Of a stretch of DNA of 64,000 nt, positions 25,111 to 33,731 are shown in pieces. Each line of letters starts with the position of its first letter. The stretch's first letter is position 1. The stretch is from contig NZ_MDGR01000007.1 in the NCBI RefSeq assembly GCF_002742335.1, forward strand, positions 3,104,501 to 3,168,500, read 5' to 3'. The notes beneath the pieces were generated by a model that saw nothing but the letters and a program-made list of their open reading frames with translations, had not been told where the DNA came from and searched no databases. Both the position numbers and the translations under genes were made by a program. The stretch is from Reichenbachiella sp. 5M10 (GTDB taxonomy: Bacteria > Bacteroidota > Bacteroidia > Cytophagales > Cyclobacteriaceae).

Positions 25111-27033
25111 ATGTCCAAAAATATACAGGAAGAATTGAAATTGCAGGTCCAACTACTCCACCAAGAAAAGGAAGAAGACCTCCGTCAATACCGTATCAAA
25201 ATGGCCAGCACATCCCTGAAAGAGCGTAGAAAATCAGGCGTATGCTGGTACCCTGTTGACCTCAACAAAACCCGTTTTGATGCAGGCGAACGACTCATTG
25301 TCAAGGTATCTCGCCAACCCGAGCATACAGAAGCTCACCTCTTTCAGTCTGGCAAACTCATCAGTCTGTTTTCTAATACCTCTGGAGATAGCCATCACGA
25401 AGATGCTGTATCTGGTGTAGTCAACTCTGTCACCAAGATGGACATGCACATCACGCTCAATGTCGACGAAGTACCGCAATGGGTACATCACGGTCAACTT
25501 GGCATTCAACTGCTCTTTGATGAGAATGCTTATCGCGAAATGGAAAAAGCACTGTTGAAAGTAATCAAATCCAAAAATGGCCGAATAGACGTACTCAAAG
25601 ATGTGATCCTAGGAACAAGAGCTGCCTCGTTTGACAATCAAGATGTAATCCGAGACATCGGTCTCAATGACAGCCAAAATGCCGCGATGCACCTCGTGCA
25701 CAATGCACAAGATGTAGCCATCATCCATGGCCCGCCTGGCACGGGCAAAACCACTACCTTGGTACATACCATCGTCGAGACACTCAAAAAAGAAAGACAA
25801 GTACTCGTCTGTGCCCCAAGCAATGCCGCAGTAGACCTACTCGCCGAACGACTAGGTCAGCAAAATATCCAAGTGCTCCGTGTCGGACACCCCGCACGCG
25901 TACACGAAGATATCCTCAGCAAAACCATGGATGCAAAAATCGCCAATCATCCAGATTTCAAAAGCCTCAAAGACCTCCGCAAACAGGCAGAAGAATACTT
26001 TAAACTCGCCAGCAAATACAAACGTAATTTTGGGCATGCTGAAAAAGTACAACGTCGCGCCATCAAATCAGAGGCTCTCAAACTAAAAGATGACGCCAAC
26101 AACCTCGAGTATTACATCATCAATGACATAGTCGCCAAGACACAAGTCATCGCCTGTACCCTTGTAGGCTCGACCAATACTTACATCAAAGGCATGAACT
26201 TCGGGACAGTCTTCATCGATGAGGCAGCCCAAGCCATGGAAGCGGCCACTTGGATCCCTATCCTCCGCGCACAACGCGTGATCTTCGCCGGTGACCACTG
26301 CCAGCTACCTCCCACCATCAAGTCCTACAAGGCAGCCAAAAAAGGCCTGGAAGTCACTCTTTTCGAAAAGGCCATCCAACGCAACCAAGCCGATGTGATG
26401 CTCTCTATCCAATACCGGATGAACGAACAAATCATGAATTTCAGCAGCCGGATGTTTTACAAAAACAATCTCGAAGCAGATCCGATGGTGAAGCGTTGGA
26501 AAGTCTTCGCAGAAGATACCGTGGTGGAGTTCATCGATACCGCAGGCTGTGCCTTCTACGAAGCAGTCGACAAAGAAACCCGTAGTTCGTACAATGCCGA
26601 AGAAGCAGATATCCTCATGAAGCATCTGATCGAGTACCTCGCAAATCTAGATACCATGGAACGCCAAGATGACCTCCAAAGCGTCGGTGTGATCTCACCC
26701 TACAAAGCACAAACCGCGCTGCTCTCCGAAAAGCTTCTTGAAAATGGGCTAGAAGAACACACCATGAAAAAAATACAAATCAACACAGTAGATTCGTTCC
26801 AAGGACAAGAAAGAGACGTAATCTACATCAGCCTTGTTCGCTCCAATGACAAAGGCGAAATTGGTTTTCTCAAGGACACCCGCCGCATGAACGTAGCACT
26901 CACTCGTGCACGAAAAAAACTAGTCGTCATCGGAGACAGTGCCACCATCGGACAGCACAGTTTCTATGAGAAGTTCCTCGACTACATCCACGAAATAGAA
27001 GCCTACCGTAGTGCTTACGAATTGATGTATTGA
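25111..27033 (+). CDS. UPF1/IGHMBP2-like superfamily 1B DNA/RNA helicase
   Basis: A 640-residue AAA-type helicase. Walker A HGPPGTGKTT lies at about residues 205-214, motif Ia in VLVCAPSNAAVDLL, Walker B as FIDEAAQAMEAATWIP near residue 370, motif III as FAGDHCQLPPT, motif V/VI as NTVDSFQGQERDVIYIS and MNVALTRARKKLVVIGD. An N-terminal domain of about 180 residues with an OB-like stretch resembles that of IGHMBP2. Members unwind nucleic acid 5' to 3'; the bacterial role is unclear. All helicase motifs appear intact. Confidence 0.93.
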   Translation: MSKNIQEELKLQVQLLHQEKEEDLRQYRIKMASTSLKERRKSGVCWYPVDLNKTRFDAGERLIVKVSRQPEHTEAHLFQSGKLISLFSNTSGDSHHEDAVSGVVNSVTKMDMHITLNVDEVPQWVHHGQLGIQLLFDENAYREMEKALLKVIKSKNGRIDVLKDVILGTRAASFDNQDVIRDIGLNDSQNAAMHLVHNAQDVAIIHGPPGTGKTTTLVHTIVETLKKERQVLVCAPSNAAVDLLAERLGQQNIQVLRVGHPARVHEDILSKTMDAKIANHPDFKSLKDLRKQAEEYFKLASKYKRNFGHAEKVQRRAIKSEALKLKDDANNLEYYIINDIVAKTQVIACTLVGSTNTYIKGMNFGTVFIDEAAQAMEAATWIPILRAQRVIFAGDHCQLPPTIKSYKAAKKGLEVTLFEKAIQRNQADVMLSIQYRMNEQIMNFSSRMFYKNNLEADPMVKRWKVFAEDTVVEFIDTAGCAFYEAVDKETRSSYNAEEADILMKHLIEYLANLDTMERQDDLQSVGVISPYKAQTALLSEKLLENGLEEHTMKKIQINTVDSFQGQERDVIYISLVRSNDKGEIGFLKDTRRMNVALTRARKKLVVIGDSATIGQHSFYEKFLDYIHEIEAYRSAYELMY

Positions 27034-27113
27034 GCCTCAACACACCCTTTCCCACAGAAGATTCCCTATCTTGTACAACAAATAATATGCACATCAAGAC
27101 TAACTGACATAAC

Positions 27114-27566
27114 ATGAAACATCTTGTATCCTTCCTCACTTTCCAGCTATTGGCCTTCTTAGCCTTGGCCCAAGCCCCAGCTGATTTCAAAAGCATTGAA
27201 GATTACAAAACAGCTGAACCCACTGTTTTGGAAACGGCCAATTTCATCTTGGACACACCCGCAGATCTAGACGAACTGAAAAGGCTGAATTCTTTTCAAT
27301 ACATTCTCAAATGGATGGAAGGAACTCCAGATTATACCTTTTCGATCGAATCGGAAGCCATGCAACTGACCGATGGCAAAACCGAATTGCTAACCGTCTA
27401 TTTGTCAGCCATGACCAAGGCCGTACTCGATAGTTCCAGCCCTCTCACCAACGAGCAGGTACAAGCCAAAGCCAAAGAGTACACCGTACAATATTGCGCA
27501 AAAGAAGAAAACCACATCAAGCCCTCCAAGGCCATCAAGAAAATATTGAAAAGTCAAAAAAGCTGA
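27114..27566 (+). CDS. Secreted hypothetical protein
   Basis: A 150-residue protein with a clear signal peptide (residues 1-19, ending LALAQ) and a helical mature part rich in Lys and Glu. I do not recognise the family. A single Cys lies near the C-terminus in VQYCAKEEN. It is followed five bases later by the frameshifted RDD gene. Confidence 0.65.
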   Translation: MKHLVSFLTFQLLAFLALAQAPADFKSIEDYKTAEPTVLETANFILDTPADLDELKRLNSFQYILKWMEGTPDYTFSIESEAMQLTDGKTELLTVYLSAMTKAVLDSSSPLTNEQVQAKAKEYTVQYCAKEENHIKPSKAIKKILKSQKS

Positions 27567-27571
27567 ATCAC

Positions 27572-27978
27572 ATGGTATGTGCAAGTAAATGGAGGAGGCT
27601 GGCAAACCTTGTCATTGATAGCGCATTGTGTATCGTGGTATCATTCCTTCTACTTCTCGGCCTGATGCTATGGGATGTTTCGTTGGGATTCTCCCTTCCT
27701 TCATCTCCTACGAAGTACTGTTCCAGTTGTCCCCTTTTGTGGTTCACTTCCTTTACTACTTCGTCATGGAATCCACCACGTACCGAACCATCGGAAAATA
27801 CTGCACCGGCACACGTGTAGTAACCACTGATGGCAGTCGGCCTAGTACCAGTCAATTGCTCAGGCGCACTATCATCCGGACGGTCCCCATAGAGTGCCTT
27901 TCCTTTATTTATGACCAAAGTGGACATCACGACATCCTATCCGACACCAGGGCCATCACCACTAGATCAACCCGATGA
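27572..27978 (+). pseudogene. RDD-family membrane protein, frameshifted
   Basis: Two overlapping frames together make one RDD protein. The first (from the ATG at 27572) gives KWRRLANLVIDSALCIVVSF, the R-x-x-x-x-x-D start and first membrane helix; the second, in the frame one base back, gives FISYEVLFQLSPF, the RTIGKYCTGTRVVTTDGS signature, then RTIIRTVPIECLSFI and a final HHDILSDTRAIT. The switch must lie around 27655-27700 and corresponds to the loss of one base (or gain of two). No slippery heptamer is evident, so a mutation or a sequencing error is more likely than programmed frameshifting. Its 3' end overlaps the convergent glycosidase gene by 12 bases. Confidence 0.75.
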
Positions 27979-29346
27979 TTTGAGAAGCTCGTCATTGAGC
28001 ATGACCTTAGAAGATTTGAGAAAGCGGGAATACCAATACCCAGAATCCTTGACAATACGTTTTTGGGTCTCAAAATCATTGTACACGATACCAAACCGCG
28101 GCTCATAGCCTTCGGCCCACTCGAAGTTGTCCATCAATGACCAAATAAAATAGCCATCAACTTTCACCCCACTTCTTTTGGCCTTGAGCACTTCGCAGAT
28201 GTAGGACTGAAGGAATTTGACTCGCTTAGGATCTTTGACATGTCCATTTTCTAGTTGATCATCAAACGCCACCCCATTTTCAGTCACAAGGATGGACTTG
28301 ACCTTGTCATAGGCATTGAACTTTTTGAGCATTTTGTATATTCCCTTTGGGTAAACTTCCCACCCCATAGTCGTCAATTCCACATCGCGCTCTTCGGCTT
28401 TGACAATCTGCCCTTGTAGATACGGCATGTACCAATTGTGCCGTACGACCTCTCGGGTATAATTTTGTAACCCCACAAAATCAAAATCAAAGACCATATT
28501 CTGTTCATCGTCTGCTTTGAGGTAATCCTCTACACGGCGTGCAATCGGCAAATCCTCGACCGGATAGCCTAAGCCCAGCGCTGGCTCTATGAATAGACGG
28601 TTGAGCAATGCATCAAAGCGCTTGGCAGCCTTGACATCCTTAGGCTCAGGACTCGCTGGATCGATATGCGAGCAAGAGAAAGTCGTCCCAATATTGGCCT
28701 CAGGCTGCAAATCACGAATAATACGCCCCCCAAGACTCTGACACAATGTAGCGTGGTGCATGGCTGGTACAAAATTCTTAATCCCCTTGATCCCTGGAGC
28801 ATGATAGCCCAAAAAGTATCCCGCACCCGTAAATACCATCGGTTCGTTGAGTACCATCCAGTTTTTGACCCGATCCCCAAACAATTTGACACAAGTCGAA
28901 ACATAGTCTTCAAACCACCCCAACACCTCGCGGTTGACCCAGCCACCTTTCTTTTGCAAGGCCAACGGCAAATCCCAATGATACAAGGTCACCCAAGGTG
29001 TGATCTCCTTGTCCAGACATTCGTCAATGAGACGATTGTAGTAGTCCACTCCGTCTTGATTGATATACCCAATTCCATCTGGCATGATCCGCGACCAAGC
29101 GATCGAAAATCGATAATTGGGAATATTCAGCGACTGTATCAACCCCACATCTTCACTATAGTTGTGGTAGTGATTGCAAGCATGGTTCCCGGTCGTGTGA
29201 TCTTGTATCTTTCCCTTTTGCGACACAAAATGATCCCATACTGACGGGCCCTTGCCATCTACATCGTGTGCTCCCTCGATTTGATAGGCCGCAGTGCTCA
29301 CTCCCCAATGAAAATCAGGGCCAAAATCGTCTTTAGTAAAAATCAT
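27967..29346 (-). CDS. Glycoside hydrolase family 1 beta-glucosidase
   Basis: A 459-residue retaining beta-glycosidase, predicted to release terminal beta-linked glucose (or galactose/fucose) from disaccharides or aglycones. The N-terminal FHWGVSTAAYQIEGAHDVDG signature, the acid/base Glu168 in NEP, and the nucleophile Glu356 in VTENG are all present, and the length is standard. No signal peptide, so cytoplasmic. It lies directly after the MurG-like glycosyltransferase gene with no gap, an arrangement that hints at turnover of a glycoside made nearby; this is inference. Confidence 0.95.
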   Translation of the reverse strand: MIFTKDDFGPDFHWGVSTAAYQIEGAHDVDGKGPSVWDHFVSQKGKIQDHTTGNHACNHYHNYSEDVGLIQSLNIPNYRFSIAWSRIMPDGIGYINQDGVDYYNRLIDECLDKEITPWVTLYHWDLPLALQKKGGWVNREVLGWFEDYVSTCVKLFGDRVKNWMVLNEPMVFTGAGYFLGYHAPGIKGIKNFVPAMHHATLCQSLGGRIIRDLQPEANIGTTFSCSHIDPASPEPKDVKAAKRFDALLNRLFIEPALGLGYPVEDLPIARRVEDYLKADDEQNMVFDFDFVGLQNYTREVVRHNWYMPYLQGQIVKAEERDVELTTMGWEVYPKGIYKMLKKFNAYDKVKSILVTENGVAFDDQLENGHVKDPKRVKFLQSYICEVLKAKRSGVKVDGYFIWSLMDNFEWAEGYEPRFGIVYNDFETQKRIVKDSGYWYSRFLKSSKVMLNDELLKSSG

Positions 29347-30399
29347 TTATGAAAGGAATTTTAATCTTGGAAAGGAAATGAAAGTCTTCTTCTTCAACTC
29401 AACTTCTGGAGCTGAAATATGCTCTTGGAGCACCTTGTCTATGATAAACTGCGTCTGCTCTGGAAAATACACCGGCACTTCTTTGCCATAGTCTACCCAT
29501 TCTTGTACGAGTTTGATTTTCTTTTTGCTCAATTTTTTGAGCACAGGCACTCCCAGCTCTTTGAGACTTTCTGCATTGAAATGCTGCTCATACTGTCTAC
29601 GCATAGGGACGACCAGTAGCTTTTTGGTCAAGTACAAAGCCTCTGCTGGAGTTTCGAACCCTGCTCCACACAGTACACCTGCACTGGCTGCCATGCTCTG
29701 TACGAACTTGATCCCATCGATGGGTTGAATACTCACATTGTCCTTGGTATAGCTCGATATCGTGTGCTTCGAAAATACCTCCCACTGAACATTCTTGACT
29801 TTCGACAGCACCTTGATCAGCTTCTTGTCTCCATAAGCTGGCAAATACACTGTATAATGTCCACTGTCTGTGATCTCCTGATTCCTGATGTCGTTTCGAA
29901 TGATGGGGGTAAAAATCTTGTTGTCGTACTTTCTAAAATGAAAACTGTAATAATCGTCCGCCGGCGCATAGTTTTTCAATATCTGAGAGCCAAACCAATC
30001 TGCATGATCAGGTTTAGGGACAAGTTTAGATCTCAAGGCACTTTGATGGCTGAGCGCAATGCATTTCACACCTTTGACCCGACAGGCCCATGCCGACACA
30101 GGCTCAAAATCATTGATCACCAGATCATAATCCTGTACCGGACAAGACTTAATGTCCTTCATCAATCGACGCACACTGGCTTTTTTGAATGTCTCGATGA
30201 TGTCCACTCCACCCTTTTCACCAAAGATGAAACTCAAACCATCGTATCTGTACTTGACAGGGAAAGGCAACTTCAAATCAGCCTGTATTCCGCTGATCAG
30301 TACATCTACGGTCACCCGTTTGCTCAATGCAGGGATCACATCCATTGCTCTACTGAGGTGTCCGTTTCCTGTTCCTTGTATGGCGTACAATATTTTCAT
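29347..30399 (-). CDS. MurG/GT28-like glycosyltransferase
   Basis: A 350-residue GT-B-fold glycosyltransferase. The N-terminus MKILYAIQGTGNGHLSRAM is the glycine-rich acceptor-side loop of the MurG/MGT group, and the C-terminal half has GVLCGAGFETPAEALYL, the nucleotide-sugar-binding region with a conserved Glu, then VVPMRRQYEQHFNA. Sugar and acceptor are unknown. The stop abuts the start of the glycosidase gene, and the LpxH-like gene is 17 bases upstream, so the three are probably one transcript. It lies just outside the pigment cluster; a link to glycosylated lipids or pigments is possible but not shown. Confidence 0.85.
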   Translation of the reverse strand: MKILYAIQGTGNGHLSRAMDVIPALSKRVTVDVLISGIQADLKLPFPVKYRYDGLSFIFGEKGGVDIIETFKKASVRRLMKDIKSCPVQDYDLVINDFEPVSAWACRVKGVKCIALSHQSALRSKLVPKPDHADWFGSQILKNYAPADDYYSFHFRKYDNKIFTPIIRNDIRNQEITDSGHYTVYLPAYGDKKLIKVLSKVKNVQWEVFSKHTISSYTKDNVSIQPIDGIKFVQSMAASAGVLCGAGFETPAEALYLTKKLLVVPMRRQYEQHFNAESLKELGVPVLKKLSKKKIKLVQEWVDYGKEVPVYFPEQTQFIIDKVLQEHISAPEVELKKKTFISFPRLKFLS

Positions 30400-30416
30400 C
30401 CTAGGTATCGTTCTGC

Positions 30417-31292
30417 TTAATTTTTCAACATTTCTTGGAGCATTTTGCCGTAGAGTTCTTTCGGAGTACGCCCTGACAAGTCAGTATGCTCGTCATCCTC
30501 TTCTACCTCTCCTTTGTCTTTGCTTTTCAGATCCGGAAAATCCTCGTCCTTGAAGTGAAAAATCGACCACTCCTTGTTGTTGTATTCTAGTGCGGTCAGG
30601 TTTTCAATCCAATCTCCCGAGTTGAGGTAGGTCACAGACCCATGAGCGGATACATATTCTTTCATCTCTGGATGATGGATGTGTCCACATACCACATACT
30701 TGTATCCATTGTCTGCAGCGATCTCAGTAGCGGTCTGCTCAAATTGATTGATATACTTCACAGCACTCTTGACACTATTTTTAACCTTCTTGGACAGAGA
30801 GATTCGACCTCTACCGACCAGTTCGCTGAAGAAATTAAATACTTGATTGATCATAATGAGTGAATCGTACCCAATCGCACCGAGTTGTGCCACCCATCGC
30901 GAATGCTGCATGGTCACATCAAACACATCCCCATGAAAGACCCACGCTTTCTGCCCCTCCAATTCTAAAACCATCTTATTTTGCAGCTCAAAAGTCCCTA
31001 CCGAAAACCCCTCAAACTTGCGCAACATCTCGTCGTGATTGCCTGTGATATAGGTCACCTTGATCCCCTTGGTGATCCACTTGAATATCTGACTCACGAC
31101 CTTCATATGGCTCTTTGGCCAATACCGTTTGCTAAACTGCCATATATCGATAATATCCCCATTGAGAATCACCTCTTTGGGTGCTACACTTTTCAGATAA
31201 GCAAGGAGTTCTTTCGCTCGACACCCATAGGTCCCTAAATGAATGTCTGACAAGACCAATATATCGACACTCCTTTTATCCCCCTTTTTCAT
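30417..31292 (-). CDS. UDP-2,3-diacylglucosamine diphosphatase-like metallophosphoesterase (LpxH-type)
   Basis: A 291-residue calcineurin-like phosphoesterase with all metal motifs: SDIHLG, NGDIID, TGNHDE and CGHIHHPEM. The RYWPKSH and FHGDVFD blocks match the group annotated as UDP-2,3-diacylglucosamine diphosphatase, the lipid A step that yields lipid X. Its C-terminus carries an extra acidic tail (about 255-291). Because related family members have other substrates, the LpxH role is likely but not certain. It directly follows a 51-codon ORF whose stop touches its ATG. Confidence 0.82.
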   Translation of the reverse strand: MKKGDKRSVDILVLSDIHLGTYGCRAKELLAYLKSVAPKEVILNGDIIDIWQFSKRYWPKSHMKVVSQIFKWITKGIKVTYITGNHDEMLRKFEGFSVGTFELQNKMVLELEGQKAWVFHGDVFDVTMQHSRWVAQLGAIGYDSLIMINQVFNFFSELVGRGRISLSKKVKNSVKSAVKYINQFEQTATEIAADNGYKYVVCGHIHHPEMKEYVSAHGSVTYLNSGDWIENLTALEYNNKEWSIFHFKDEDFPDLKSKDKGEVEEDDEHTDLSGRTPKELYGKMLQEMLKN

Positions 31293-31448
31293 CTAGTTGG
31301 ACTTTAGAGGCGAACGGAGTGGTCCGATAAACTGTGCGACCAATGAAAACAAAACTTGCTGAATGGCTCGAATAATATGGATAAACCTGCTTCTCTTAGA
31401 ATAAGTATGTCTATCTCGGATGGGGCGATCTGAACGGTATGATTCCAT
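31293..31448 (-). CDS. Small ORF, 51 codons, upstream of the LpxH-like gene
   Basis: An ATG-started frame of 51 codons ends with TAG immediately followed by the ATG of the LpxH-like gene. The product begins MESYRSDRPIRDRHTYSKRS, is strongly basic, and has an amphipathic or hydrophobic C-terminal helix around IIRAIQQVLFSLVAQFI. The zero spacing suggests translational coupling. I know no family for it. It could be a real small membrane-associated protein or only a chance frame in the leader. Confidence 0.45.
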   Translation of the reverse strand: MESYRSDRPIRDRHTYSKRSRFIHIIRAIQQVLFSLVAQFIGPLRSPLKSN

Positions 31449-31548
31449 GCTTGTTTTTTACAAAAGTGCTGCATGGATATTACTAGGTGGTTTTCCTACA
31501 ATTATTTTTGTATTAATACCCTGACGCCCGTATTAAACAAAACCCTTC

Positions 31549-31585
31549 GTCATGTGTTATTTGATAACATTAAATAACACATGAC
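31549..31585 (-). terminator. Perfect 14-base inverted repeat at the end of the pigment operon
   Basis: Arms GTCATGTGTTATTT (31549-31562) and AAATAACACATGAC (31572-31585) are perfectly complementary with a nine-base loop. On the minus strand it follows the stop of the last pigment-operon gene by about 14 bases and is followed by GAAGGGTTTTGTTT, moderately T-rich. A terminator is the simplest reading; because the arms are AT-rich, an operator upstream of the 31293-31448 ORF is an alternative. Confidence 0.55.
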
Positions 31586-31599
31586 TTAAACTACTAAGA

Positions 31600-32754
31600 T
31601 CAAGACGATCTCCGAATCATCAATAAAATGACATAAGCGATCAAAGTACCAATAGCCCCTGCTCCTACCGAAAACAATACCGAACCGATCACATACTGCT
31701 GCAACTGATCGTACACTGAATCCAATGTCAAGCGGGTAAAATCCGAAAACTGTACAGGATCAGATACAAAAGGCGCTCCACAGAGAAAACTGATAAAAAT
31801 CAGAAAAGGTAAAAATGGCGGAATGCTGATATTGGAAAAAAACAATACCACAAGGCGGTTGAGTTTGAAAAGACTCGCAATCCCAAAAGCAATCAGCATC
31901 TGAAAACCCCACACAGGAAAAATCCCAAAAAACAGCCCCAAGCCCACCGAAAAAGCCATCTTACCCGGATTATCCTTATTCTTTCTAAACTCCTGCTTGA
32001 TTTTTTCCCATGATTTTTTGAAAGAGAAACGCATCACTATAAGCCTCGGAAGAAAAAACAACAAGGCCAACGTCACCAAGAAGGTATTCAATACACTGAT
32101 GCGCGCAAAATCTCTCACCATTCTAAAATGTGTAATCCGGTCTTCATCATAAGTCACATGAATCGGCACAGATACAAAGGGCACATTGGACCAGGCCAGT
32201 CGGACGATGACTTCTATTTCAAATTCAAACTTAGAAGTAATCCAGCGCTTTCGACTAATTGGTCCGAGCGGATATGCTCGGAATCCTGTCTGAGTATCAG
32301 GCAAGGATATACCCGTCTCAGCCCAAAACCAAAAATTGGAGAATTTGTTGCCAAAGCTACTTTTGCCAGGCACTCCCTCTTGCTCCATATTGCGAGACCC
32401 CATGACTACCGCCCCAGGGTTTGCTTCGATAGCCTCTAGTAGCGCAGGGATATCATCTGCATCATGCTGTCCGTCTGAATCTATCGTGATCGCATACTCA
32501 TAGCCTAGCTCGATGGCTCGCTCAAAGCCATGCCGCAGTGCTACCCCTTTGCCCTGATTGACGACATGAGTATAGACTTCATAGTTTGGAAAATCCTTGA
32601 GTACAGAAACGGTATCATCCGTTGCACCGTCATTGATGACGATGACGTTCGTCGTATATCTAGCTACTTTTTCTAAAACCGCACGTATTTTCGCTCCATT
32701 GTTGTACGTAGGTATCAATACGCAATAGTGGAGCTGAGATTTCTCAATAGACAT
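31600..32754 (-). CDS. Glycosyltransferase family 2 fused to DUF2062
   Basis: A 384-residue fusion. The N-terminal ~225 residues are a dolichyl-phosphate-mannose-synthase-like GT2 domain: CVLIPTYNNG, VINDGATDDT, ITIDSDGQHDADD with the metal-binding Asp residues. The C-terminal ~150 residues are a DUF2062 membrane domain with several helices. This fusion is known from aryl polyene and flexirubin clusters, where a lipid or pigment head group is presumably glycosylated. The ATG at 32754 is chosen; the upstream TTG at 32781 lies deeper in the dehydratase gene. It is the last gene of the leftward pigment operon. Confidence 0.88.
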   Translation of the reverse strand: MSIEKSQLHYCVLIPTYNNGAKIRAVLEKVARYTTNVIVINDGATDDTVSVLKDFPNYEVYTHVVNQGKGVALRHGFERAIELGYEYAITIDSDGQHDADDIPALLEAIEANPGAVVMGSRNMEQEGVPGKSSFGNKFSNFWFWAETGISLPDTQTGFRAYPLGPISRKRWITSKFEFEIEVIVRLAWSNVPFVSVPIHVTYDEDRITHFRMVRDFARISVLNTFLVTLALLFFLPRLIVMRFSFKKSWEKIKQEFRKNKDNPGKMAFSVGLGLFFGIFPVWGFQMLIAFGIASLFKLNRLVVLFFSNISIPPFLPFLIFISFLCGAPFVSDPVQFSDFTRLTLDSVYDQLQQYVIGSVLFSVGAGAIGTLIAYVILLMIRRSS

Positions 32755-33118
32755 GAAACGTCGCTTGTTGTTTGAACACAATGGAATCGTCCCCTGCTGC
32801 TCGCAAACTGGCCTTTACTTTCAACCCATCATCTGAGTCCGTCACACTGAAACGCATCACCATCTCGGGAGTAGCCCGTGGGTCGATCATCCCCAAAAAC
32901 TTAATATTAGCTGCAGTGCTCAAGCGCAATTTCTGTTGGGTGGCCAATTCCAATGCCCTCCTCAACACCTCCATCGTCACTACACCAGGCAACACAGGAT
33001 GCTGAGGAAAATGCCCATCGAACACATCATGCGTCGCATCGATCGTCAATGGCACTACATATTCGTCCTCCTCACGTCGAAGGTCCCCAAAGGTGATAAG
33101 GTCATGGAAATTATTCAT
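32744..33118 (-). CDS. 3-hydroxyacyl-ACP dehydratase (FabZ/ApeI-like hot-dog protein)
   Basis: A 124-residue hot-dog-fold dehydratase. The DVFDGHFPQHPVLPGVVTME segment with catalytic His36 is the FabZ-type active-site helix region. In an aryl polyene pathway it would remove water from the beta-hydroxyacyl-ACP to leave each conjugated double bond; E. coli uses two such enzymes, ApeI and ApeP, and this cluster also has two (see 38929-39357). The start at 33118 is an ATG. It overlaps the glycosyltransferase-DUF2062 gene by 11 bases and lies just after the LolA-like gene. Confidence 0.88.
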   Translation of the reverse strand: MNNFHDLITFGDLRREEDEYVVPLTIDATHDVFDGHFPQHPVLPGVVTMEVLRRALELATQQKLRLSTAANIKFLGMIDPRATPEMVMRFSVTDSDDGLKVKASLRAAGDDSIVFKQQATFHVY

Positions 33119-33121
33119 AGG

Positions 33122-33730
33122 CTATCGGGTAAACTGAGTCCTATCGGTCAGTGTATTGAGTTTGTGATTGCTAAAATAAATAGAACGGTAATCTTCTGGT
33201 GTTTCTTGAAACACCAATTCCTTCAAAAGCAACGATTGGACATCAAAAACCAAACGTACCTCTCTGAACATTCGTTTCATTGCCTTCTGCTTGGGAAGCA
33301 GCGTAATCTTAGCATCTCCATCGACAAGTTCAATTTCATTCTCAAAATCATCACTCTTCAAAATAGAACCATCCATTGTTTCGAGTAAAAACTTCTTAAA
33401 CCCAATGATCTGAGGGCTGTTGCTCGGTATTTTTTTCGTCCCATGTACATCGGACTTGTAAGCTTCATCCTCTGTAATCACAAAAGAATAGGCCTCAGGA
33501 ACTACCTGCTCCCATTTCATGGCACTAGGTTTCATGAAATAAAAACTACCACTGGCCTTCATTTCTTCATCGAGAAAGGAAAGTACCTGCACCTGATCAA
33601 AAGAGCTCACTATGGAAGTAGTCTCCGCATTGAACTCCTCCAACCGTTGCAAAAACTGCTCGACACTCTCCTCCTGCCCTACTACTGCGGTGCTCCACAG
33701 ACAGGCCCATACTATCATCAATCTATACAT
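33122..33730 (-). CDS. LolA-like outer-membrane lipoprotein carrier
   Basis: A 202-residue periplasmic protein with a signal peptide (about residues 1-18, ending VVGQ) and a LolA-type beta-sheet core. It has the pattern ASGSFYFMKPSAMKWEQ, where LolA proteins shield a hydrophobic ligand. Aryl polyene clusters regularly include a LolA paralogue distinct from the housekeeping one; it probably carries the pigment-lipid to the outer membrane. The ATG at 33730 gives the signal peptide; the upstream frame starts from a TTG in the preceding gene. One base separates it from the deacetylase stop. Confidence 0.85.
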   Translation of the reverse strand: MYRLMIVWACLWSTAVVGQEESVEQFLQRLEEFNAETTSIVSSFDQVQVLSFLDEEMKASGSFYFMKPSAMKWEQVVPEAYSFVITEDEAYKSDVHGTKKIPSNSPQIIGFKKFLLETMDGSILKSDDFENEIELVDGDAKITLLPKQKAMKRMFREVRLVFDVQSLLLKELVFQETPEDYRSIYFSNHKLNTLTDRTQFTR

Positions 33731-33731
33731 T

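Noticed and set aside
27640-27710. Programmed ribosomal frameshift in the RDD gene
   Set aside because: No slippery heptamer or downstream hairpin was found at the junction, and RDD genes are not known to use frameshifting.
33122-33730. Housekeeping lolA
   Set aside because: Its place in the pigment operon points to a dedicated paralogue; the housekeeping copy is expected elsewhere.
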